Below, piece after piece: positions 55,325-64,000 of a stretch of DNA of 64,000 nt. Below the pieces are notes generated by a model. It had not been told where the DNA came from. It saw only the letters and a list, made by a program, of their open reading frames with translations, and made no database searches. Position numbers and translations under genes: made by a program. The stretch's first letter is position 1. Every line of letters begins with the position of its first letter. Source of the DNA: Brochothrix thermosphacta DSM 20171 = FSL F6-1036 (lineage in GTDB: Bacteria > Bacillota > Bacilli > Lactobacillales > Listeriaceae); assembly GCF_036884295.1 (NCBI RefSeq), contig NZ_CP145608.1, forward strand, positions 248,001-312,000, read 5' to 3'.

Positions 55325-56594
55325 AAAGTTATCCGAGTTAATACCTAAGCCGTTCCATTCTGTTTGGAGTGCTACCTTAAGCGAACAGATATTAAACATC
55401 GTGTGCAAAGGTGGTCGTGGCTCAGGTAAGTCTTCAGATATAGCTCATGTTATTACGCAATTATTGATGCGTTACGCAGTTAATGCTGTAGGTATTCGTT
55501 ACGTTGACAATACGCTTGAACAATCGCTGTATGAGCAAATGAAGTGGGCTATTGAACAGCAGGGCGTTACACACTTGTTTAAGTTCAATAAATCACCTTT
55601 AAGGATCACTTATATCCCTCGTGGGAATTATATGATATTCCGAGGTGCTCAGAACCCTGAACGTATTAAGTCACTTAAAGATAGTAAGTTTCCTTTTGCT
55701 ATCGGTTGGATTGAAGAGTTAGCAGAGTTTAAAAATGAAGAAGAAGTCACGACTATTACCAACTCGCTTTTACGTGGGGAATTAGGTAATGGTCTTTTTT
55801 ATAAGTTTTTTTACAGTTATAACCCTCCCAAAAGGAAACAATCATGGGTTAACAAGAAGTACGAGACTAGTTTTCAACCCGAAAATACATTCGTTCATCA
55901 TTCAACGTACAAGGACAACCCTTTTATAGCTAAAGAGTTCTTGAAAGAGGTTGAAGCAGCAAGAGAACGCAATCCTAGACGTGCTGAGTGGGAGTATGAC
56001 GGTAAAGCTATTGGTTCGGGTGTTGTACCATTCGATAATCTCAAAGTTGTTGCTGGGTCAATTACCGATGATATGACTGCTAATTTTGACAACGTAAGAA
56101 ACGCAGTCGATTTTGGGTATGCAACTGACCCGCTCGCTTTTGTCCGTTGGCATTACGATAAGAAACATAATTGCATCTATGCGATTGACGAGTATTTTGG
56201 GCAAAAGATTAGTAATCGTCAGTTTGCTAAGTGGGCCCAATCGAAAGGTTATCAATCTGATGAAATATATGCAGATAGCGCAGAGCCTAAGTCGATTGCA
56301 GAGTTAAGGCAAGAACACAGTATGCCGAGAGTAATCGGTGTTAAGAAAGGCCCTGACAGCGTTGAATATGGTGAGGAGTGGCTAGATGATTTAGATGCCA
56401 TTTATATTGATCCGATTAGAACACCTAACATTGCAAGAGAATTTGAAAACATCGACTATCAAACTGATAAAGATGGCAATCCTAAGCCACGCTTAGAAGA
56501 TAAAGACAATCACACGATAGATGCAACGCGTTACGCTTTCTCAAGAGATATGTTGAGTGGTAACAAAATCAAACTATTTAAAGGAGGTTTATAA
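55317..56594 (+). CDS. terL: Terminase large subunit (PBSX family)
   Basis: This 425-residue packaging motor has an N-terminal ATPase with Walker A GGRGSGKS (32-39) and a Walker B acidic stretch in FAIGWIEELAEF, and a C-terminal RNase H-like nuclease with acidic residues (AVDFGYATDP, IYADSAEPKSI, DNHTIDATRYA). Several ATGs lie together (55296-55317); I prefer 55317, 6 bases after GGTGA. Confidence 0.95.
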   Translation: MVKKLSELIPKPFHSVWSATLSEQILNIVCKGGRGSGKSSDIAHVITQLLMRYAVNAVGIRYVDNTLEQSLYEQMKWAIEQQGVTHLFKFNKSPLRITYIPRGNYMIFRGAQNPERIKSLKDSKFPFAIGWIEELAEFKNEEEVTTITNSLLRGELGNGLFYKFFYSYNPPKRKQSWVNKKYETSFQPENTFVHHSTYKDNPFIAKEFLKEVEAARERNPRRAEWEYDGKAIGSGVVPFDNLKVVAGSITDDMTANFDNVRNAVDFGYATDPLAFVRWHYDKKHNCIYAIDEYFGQKISNRQFAKWAQSKGYQSDEIYADSAEPKSIAELRQEHSMPRVIGVKKGPDSVEYGEEWLDDLDAIYIDPIRTPNIAREFENIDYQTDKDGNPKPRLEDKDNHTIDATRYAFSRDMLSGNKIKLFKGGL

Positions 56595-57962
56595 ATGGAG
56601 TATATGAAAAAAGGTTTTGAGCCTTTTGAGTTTCCGAGAGATGAAGAAATTACAGGCGAAGTTATTCAAGAGTACATCGATAAGCATACGGCAGCATTAC
56701 GAAGACTAAAAGTGCTTAACGATATGTACAAAGGTAATGCAGCTATATTCGAACGAGATAACAAGGCTTTACACAAGCCGGACAACCGAATTGATATTAA
56801 CTTTCCAAAGTACATCACAGACACGTTTTGTGGTTTTTTTAACGGTATACCAGTTAAGAAAAAACATGAGGACGAAACTTTCTCAGAAGCTATTACTAAG
56901 TTTGATAACATGCAAGATATGCAAGATGAAGATGCAGAGTTAGCTAAGTTGGTGAGTATATTCGGTTATGCTTTTGAGTTGCTTTATCAAGATGAAAACA
57001 CACAGACAAATGTTGTTTCGGTGTCTCCATTAGACATGTTTATTGTTTACGATGAATCGATTGCTAGTAAGCCTTTATTTGCTGTAAGATACGGCCTTAA
57101 CAGTCGTACAGATGCTGTTGAAGGTGTTCTTTATACAGAAGAAGCATTCACACAGTTTAAAGCTGATGGAGATAACCTTGTTTTTGGAGAAACAAAAGAG
57201 AATATATATGATGGATTGCCGGTTATTGAATACATTTTCAACAAGGAGCGTATCGGCATCTTTGAAACAGTCAAATCAATGATAGATGCACATGACAAAG
57301 CATTGTCAGAAAAAACGAATGATGTTGATTATTTCAGTGATAGTTACTTGAAAATACTCGGTGCTGATTTAGATGATGAAACATTAGTAGCTATCAGAGA
57401 TAACCGAATCATAAATTTACCTAATGCTCAAACAGGCGTTGTTGTTGAATTTTTGGATAAACCCGATTCTGATGCACAGACTGAAAACTTGTTAAATAGA
57501 TTAAAGGAGCATATTTTCCAAATTGCAATGACAGCTAATATCAGTGATGAAAACTTTGGTAGTTCAAGTGGTGTTGCATTAGCTTATAAATTGCAACCAA
57601 TGAACAACCTGGCTGCTGCTTTTGAACGTAAGTTTCAAGCGGGTATGAATAAACGCTACAAATTGTTCGCTTCATTACTTACTAACGTTCCCGATAAACT
57701 TTCCGATGCTTGGAGTGATATTGAATATAAATTCACTCGTAACATGCCTAAAAACATCCTAGAAGAAGCGCAAACAGCAGTTCAATTGGCAACTATCGCA
57801 TCAAAAGAAACGGCGCTATCTGTATTATCCGTAGTGCCTGATGTTCGAGCTGAGATAGATCGCATGGATTCCGAGCGTAAAGACAGCATCAATCTTTTAG
57901 ATTATCAGCAAGAAGTGCCTGAGAAAGAAACTGTTGAAATAGTCGAAAAGGAAGATAGCTAA
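56595..57962 (+). CDS. Portal protein (SPP1 gp6 family)
   Basis: This 455-residue protein forms the ring at the capsid vertex. The sequence YIDKHTAALRRLKVLNDMYKGNAAIFERDNKALHKPDNRIDINFPKYITDTFCGFFNG is typical of SPP1 gp6-like portals. AAAGGAGG precedes the ATG, which directly follows the terL stop. Full length. Confidence 0.93.
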   Translation: MEYMKKGFEPFEFPRDEEITGEVIQEYIDKHTAALRRLKVLNDMYKGNAAIFERDNKALHKPDNRIDINFPKYITDTFCGFFNGIPVKKKHEDETFSEAITKFDNMQDMQDEDAELAKLVSIFGYAFELLYQDENTQTNVVSVSPLDMFIVYDESIASKPLFAVRYGLNSRTDAVEGVLYTEEAFTQFKADGDNLVFGETKENIYDGLPVIEYIFNKERIGIFETVKSMIDAHDKALSEKTNDVDYFSDSYLKILGADLDDETLVAIRDNRIINLPNAQTGVVVEFLDKPDSDAQTENLLNRLKEHIFQIAMTANISDENFGSSSGVALAYKLQPMNNLAAAFERKFQAGMNKRYKLFASLLTNVPDKLSDAWSDIEYKFTRNMPKNILEEAQTAVQLATIASKETALSVLSVVPDVRAEIDRMDSERKDSINLLDYQQEVPEKETVEIVEKEDS

Positions 57963-58987
57963 TGAAATCATCATCTTACTGGAAGAAACGTGAAGAAAAA
58001 GCGATTCAAGAACGTATTGATTTCGATACAGAAAAAGCTTTGAAGATTAAGCGTATGTTAGATCAAACGATGAAAGACATCGAACAAGATATTCTTGCAG
58101 ATATGTCACGGTACAGTTTAGGAACAAGCACAGACTTTCCGGAAGTGATGCAACGTGTGAGTGATTTTGAAGTAAAAGAGTTCTCAAGCATAGCTAAACA
58201 GATGGTTAAAGATAAGGACTTCTCGAAACAGGCTAATTCGCTGCTTAAGGTCTACAACTTAAAAATGCGTATAAATAGACTAGAATACATTAAATCCAAG
58301 ATAGGGCTTGCTACAGTGTCGTTAGGTGAGGATTTAATCAAATACTTTGATGAAGTGTTCACCGAAGCAGTAATAAACGAGTTTAAGCGTGATGCTGGTA
58401 TATTGAATAACGCTACAGGAAGCTCTGTAAGTTATCTAAAACAAGCAAGGCGTATAGTTGACGATTCATCATTCGTTAATGCTTATAGCCGCAACGTGTG
58501 GTCAAATACACAACTATTACAGCTTGATATAGAAAAACTACTCTTTAAACATTTAGCGACTGGATCACATAGCAGAATTTTAGCAGCAGATTTAAGAAAA
58601 TCTTTCGATGTATCTAAATATCAGGCAGAGCGTTTAATGCGGACAGAAGTCGCAAACGCTCAAATTAACGCGCAAAAAGACAGCTATAGTACAAATGAAA
58701 TTGATATGTATGAGTTCATAGCAGAGCCAAGCGCGTGTAAGTTGTGCAAGCCGCTTGACGGTAAAAAGTTCAAGGTAAAAGACATGGAAAAGGGAAAGAA
58801 CGCTCCTGTCATGCATCCTAATTGCAGATGTTCAACAGCACCTTATGTTGATGATAAAGCCTTCTATGACGACTTATTGAACAGAGGTGTCATAAACGAA
58901 CAAGAGTACAAAGAGGCATTCGAAACAACTAAAGCGGCAAATGATGCCTTTGACGAATTGCTCAATAAAAGAAAAGGGAGAAGATAA
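57962..58987 (+). CDS. Minor head protein (Mu F / SPP1 gp7-like)
   Basis: This 341-residue protein has a long helical N terminus and a C-terminal Mu-F-like domain: LMRTEVANAQINAQKDSY, EPSACKLCKPLDGKKFKV and HPNCRCSTAPYVD. It overlaps the portal gene by one base, a conserved order. It helps head assembly or DNA ejection. Confidence 0.92.
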   Translation: MKSSSYWKKREEKAIQERIDFDTEKALKIKRMLDQTMKDIEQDILADMSRYSLGTSTDFPEVMQRVSDFEVKEFSSIAKQMVKDKDFSKQANSLLKVYNLKMRINRLEYIKSKIGLATVSLGEDLIKYFDEVFTEAVINEFKRDAGILNNATGSSVSYLKQARRIVDDSSFVNAYSRNVWSNTQLLQLDIEKLLFKHLATGSHSRILAADLRKSFDVSKYQAERLMRTEVANAQINAQKDSYSTNEIDMYEFIAEPSACKLCKPLDGKKFKVKDMEKGKNAPVMHPNCRCSTAPYVDDKAFYDDLLNRGVINEQEYKEAFETTKAANDAFDELLNKRKGRR

Positions 58988-58989
58988 CA

Positions 58990-59202
58990 ATGAATCTTGT
59001 GAAAATCGATAAAGGTCTTCATGTAAATGGAACAAGAATCGAACATTTTTCCGATGTTAATATTGCTTCTAATATGGATGGGCTTACTAAGTTCACAATA
59101 TCTTTTTATGGAACTCTGGATGGCGTAGATAATATAGAGCCATCATTGGAATTTAAATCATCAAAAAATGGTATAGGTATGAGCAAAACGAACGAGGGTT
59201 AA
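58990..59202 (+). CDS. Small phage protein (70 residues)
   Basis: ATG 58990 lies after AAAGGGAGAAG. The beta-rich product (VKIDKGLHVNGTRIEHFSDVNIASN) may be a small head-associated protein. It is not recognised. An inverted repeat TAACGTCC/GGACGTTA (59207-59237) follows. Confidence 0.55.
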   Translation: MNLVKIDKGLHVNGTRIEHFSDVNIASNMDGLTKFTISFYGTLDGVDNIEPSLEFKSSKNGIGMSKTNEG

Positions 59203-59206
59203 TTAC

Positions 59207-59237
59207 TAACGTCCGTTTCCGTTTGTTGTGGACGTTA
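59207..59237. other. Hairpin in the leader of the scaffold gene
   Basis: TAACGTCC and GGACGTTA form a perfect 8-base stem with a 15-base loop. GACGTTAAAT recurs at 59262-59271. No T tract follows. It may be a processing or translation-control element between head genes. Confidence 0.4.
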
Positions 59238-59290
59238 AATAAAACACGAGTAGTCTCCCAAGACGTTAAATGCGAGTGGAGGTAATCGTT

Positions 59291-61072
<1,782 letters not shown>

Positions 61073-61076
61073 ACCT

Positions 61077-61424
61077 ATGTCAGTGTTAGAAGACGTTAAA
61101 AAGATGTTAGGCGGCAATGTAGACGAACAGTTGGAAGTTATTAACCGAAGAACAACCGAGCGAGTAGTTAGCTTGATTGGGCTTGAGGATGACAATAAAA
61201 AATATGTTGAGATTGTCGCAGCTGTAGATACTATCATTTACGAAGTATCTCTCAAACGTTTTAACCGCATTGGTAATGAGGGTATGCAGTCCTATTCACA
61301 AGAGGGGCTGTCTATCTCATTTCCCGATTCTGATTTTGATGAATACCAAGACGAGTTGAGTCGGTGGCGTAAGAAAATATCTGATGAGACAGATGGTAAA
61401 TTCGGGAGGGTGTCTTTCGTATGA
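61077..61424 (+). CDS. Head-tail connector protein (gp15-like)
   Basis: This 115-residue helical protein ([33 protein letters not shown], then [32 protein letters not shown]) fits the connector family that sits under the portal. GGAGG precedes the ATG. It overlaps the next gene by 4 bases. Confidence 0.85.
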   Translation: MSVLEDVKKMLGGNVDEQLEVINRRTTERVVSLIGLEDDNKKYVEIVAAVDTIIYEVSLKRFNRIGNEGMQSYSQEGLSISFPDSDFDEYQDELSRWRKKISDETDGKFGRVSFV

Positions 61425-61727
61425 GATATAACGATGAAGTGACCTTCGTTAAAAAAGGTAAACAACAGTATGATCCTGATAAAGGCGAGTGGAGTGATGG
61501 TGCTAAAACTGAAACAGTTGCTAATGTCAATGTCACTGATATAGGCACTGATAGAAGTTTAGTCATTTTTGGGAATATTAGACAAGGGGCTAAAGTCATT
61601 AGGACTTTGCCTCTTTTTGATGTTCCAGAGTTCGATTATATCGTTATCGAAGGATTGTCATATCAGCAAGTAACACTTAGAAGCCCTTTGTTCAGAAACA
61701 GCATCATCTTAGAAGAGGTGACAGTAG

Positions 61728-61735
<8 letters not shown>
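61421..61735 (+). CDS. Head closure protein
   Basis: This 104-residue beta-rich protein ([26 protein letters not shown]) is in the stopper/head-closure position between connector and gp10-like genes. Sequence similarity to putative minor capsid proteins supports the call. Confidence 0.7.
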
Positions 61736-62509
<774 letters not shown>

Positions 62510-62521
62510 GGAGACTATAAA

Positions 62522-63031
62522 ATGGCAGAAGCAAAAAAAGGAATTGACGTAATACTTTTGTATCGAGTATTGAAAAACGAGGCAAAAGAAGCTGCATGGA
62601 AAATGGCATTTCAAACTGAACACAGCAATGGAAAAAGCCGTGATGCGGATTCTACTGCAACCAAAGATGGTCCTATCCAAAATATGGCAGCTATCGAGTA
62701 CGATTTTTCGGCAACTTCTATTGTCGCAGTCGGTGACAAACATATCGACGAATTAGACGATGCATTTGATAACAGCGAATTAATCGAAATTTGGGAAATT
62801 GATAAGGCTGAAAAAGGAACTGACACAGATGTCGATAAGTACAAAGCAACATACTTTCAAGGTTATGTATCAAGTTTTTCTAAAACACCTAACTCTGAGG
62901 ATGCTTTGGAACTTGAAATCGAGTTTGCGATTAACGGCATCGGACAAAAAGGTTATGCAACATTAACAACAAATCAAGCTGAAGTTGTATCTTATGTGTT
63001 TAAAGATACTGTCAAGGTAGAAGGAAGCTAG
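62522..63031 (+). CDS. Major tail protein (TP901-1 type)
   Basis: This 169-residue protein starts AEAKKGIDVILLYRVLKNEAKEAAWKMAFQTEHSNGKSRDADST and has EYDFSATSIVAVGD, typical of TP901-1-like tail tube proteins. AAGGAG precedes the ATG. A terminator follows directly. Confidence 0.88.
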   Translation: MAEAKKGIDVILLYRVLKNEAKEAAWKMAFQTEHSNGKSRDADSTATKDGPIQNMAAIEYDFSATSIVAVGDKHIDELDDAFDNSELIEIWEIDKAEKGTDTDVDKYKATYFQGYVSSFSKTPNSEDALELEIEFAINGIGQKGYATLTTNQAEVVSYVFKDTVKVEGS

Positions 63032-63050
63032 GGAAATCCTAGCTTTTTTT
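63025..63050 (+). terminator. Intrinsic terminator inside the tail operon
   Basis: AAGCTAGG-GAAA-TCCTAGCTT forms a strong hairpin with seven T residues. It would leave more tail-tube mRNA than downstream chaperone and tape-measure mRNA. Confidence 0.85.
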
Positions 63051-63071
63051 AATTTAAAGGGGGAATTTAAA

Positions 63072-63419
63072 ATGGAATTAAAAATCAACGGTGAGATTAA
63101 AAACTTTATTTTTGGAATTAAATTTGTACGAGAGTTAGATAAGAAGTTCTTTATTGAGAACAACGGTATGAAGTTTGGTACAGGTTTATCAACGAAACTA
63201 ATTGAAATTCATTCAGGCAGCATTGTAGCGCTTGCTGACGTTTTGTATTGTGCAACATCAACAGAACCCAAGCGACCGTCTTTAGAAGACGTTGAACAGT
63301 ATTTAGAGACATGTGAAGACATCGAAAAAGTGTTTGATGATACCTTAGCTGAAATCGAAAGCAATAACGCGGGAAAGCTAATAGCGAGAGATACGAAAAA
63401 AGCGATGAAAGCGAAGTAG
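63072..63419 (+). CDS. Tail assembly chaperone, G-like
   Basis: This 115-residue protein (LKINGEIKNFIFGIKFVRELDKKFFIENNGMKFGTGL) has the size and site of lambda gpG. The codons GCG GGA AAG contain the G GGA AAG heptamer at 63371-63377, in frame for -1 slippage into the next reading frame. Confidence 0.88.
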   Translation: MELKINGEIKNFIFGIKFVRELDKKFFIENNGMKFGTGLSTKLIEIHSGSIVALADVLYCATSTEPKRPSLEDVEQYLETCEDIEKVFDDTLAEIESNNAGKLIARDTKKAMKAK

Positions 63420-63766
63420 AAGTAGATTCATTAGAGAACTATGAACAAATCATCATCAACTGTTTCAGATACCTTGACATAGCAGATTTAAAAACAATAG
63501 AACGCATGTCGCTATATGAATACACTATGAAAATGACTGCTTTTAAATTAAAGCTAGTGGATCAAGAGTATATATTGCATAAGACAGCTTGGTTAGCACA
63601 ACAAGTCAAAGCTACTAAAAAAGTTGGTAAGGATATAAAACCTTATTATCAATCTTTCGATAAGTTTTTCGACTATGCAAAACAAGAGCGTTCTGCTTTA
63701 GGTGAAACAAACGAGGAATTAAAAGACAGTAATTTATCTAACTTGCTTAGGAAAGCGAATAAATAA
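63377..63766 (+). CDS. Tail assembly chaperone, T-like part expressed by -1 frameshift
   Basis: The -1 frame after 63377 runs through DESEVEVDSLENYEQIIINCFRYLDIADLKTIERMSLYEYTMKMTAFKLKLVDQEYILHKTAW to a stop at 63766. A fused G-T protein of 231 residues results. The ATG at 63506 has no ribosome site. The layout, between the major tail and tape measure genes, equals that of lambda G-GT. Confidence 0.88.
   Translation, partial: ANSERYEKSDESEVEVDSLENYEQIIINCFRYLDIADLKTIERMSLYEYTMKMTAFKLKLVDQEYILHKTAWLAQQVKATKKVGKDIKPYYQSFDKFFDYAKQERSALGETNEELKDSNLSNLLRKANK

Positions 63767-64000
<234 letters not shown>

Noticed and set aside
63395-63405. CGAAAAAAGCG as a second slippery site in the tail chaperone gene
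   Set aside because: The heptamer G AAA AAA does not fit the X XXY YYZ rule at its first base, while GGGAAAG upstream fits exactly.
63506-63766. Separate tail chaperone protein from ATG 63506
   Set aside because: No ribosome site is present and the frame is open back to the GGGAAAG site.

Overview
The window is a piece of a low-GC Gram-positive chromosome. It is most likely from a lactic acid bacterium (Lactobacillales, possibly Carnobacteriaceae or a near relative). Evidence for this is AT-rich codon use, strong AGGAGG ribosome sites, a pst-uvrBA-lia-hprK-lgt-trxB-yvcK-whiA-clpP gene order typical of Bacillota, a three-gene set resembling enterococcal liaXYZ, and CcpA (cre), CtsR, LexA/DinR, TreR and GlpP type control sites. 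The genus assignment is inference.

Bases 1-38.5 kb are host chromosome. The order is: phosphate uptake (end of pstC, pstA, two pstB paralogues, phoU); a repeat-rich gap; a Zn/Cd/Pb efflux ATPase behind an ArsR-like operator; an HD nucleotidase; csbA-uvrB-uvrA with a DinR box; an 85-bp tandem repeat array; a liaXYZ-like envelope-stress operon; hprK and lgt; a succinate-semialdehyde dehydrogenase; a TPR protein and trxB. Between trxB and yvcK, where rapZ often sits, lies a small accessory islet: a secreted DUF2599-like protein with exactly two cysteines in its mature part, and a membrane thioredoxin-like protein split by a -1 frame change at a T7 run. Then come yvcK, whiA and a glycerol regulon: glpP, a glycerophosphodiesterase, an MFS transporter, glpF, glpK and glpD. 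Its three transcription units share one leader design, AAGTTAAT followed by paired GAGA boxes and an intrinsic terminator, which I propose as the GlpP antitermination target. A trehalose regulon (treP, treA, treR, two CTTGTATATACAAG operators) flanks clpP, which carries a CtsR box.

From 38.6 kb to the end is a siphovirus prophage integrated at a tRNA-Arg(CCG) gene. Its order is: integrase, a membrane protein and a CI-type repressor on the minus strand; a symmetric CI/Cro control region; then an early/replication block (Cro, antirepressor, Gam-like, ERF recombinase, replisome organizer with internal 11-bp iterons, DnaC-like loader, SSB, RusA, HNH nuclease, DUF1599 protein, ArpU-like late regulator). 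Next is a late promoter region with three phased CGGA boxes, a structured leader, an abnormal tRNA-like gene and tRNA-Trp. The head and tail genes follow: terminase, portal, Mu-F-like head protein, scaffold, capsid, connectors, major tail protein, tail chaperones and the start of the tape measure gene.

The most interesting points are two well-placed -1 frameshift signals in the prophage. A AAA AAG would add an Ig-like domain to the capsid protein, and G GGA AAG (the lambda G-T sequence) would join the two tail chaperones. Others are the DUF2599/thioredoxin islet, the shared GlpP leader design, the odd tRNA-like gene, and antisense early genes with near-identical leaders, plus a separate antisense gene for a possible stand-alone Cas2-fold protein.
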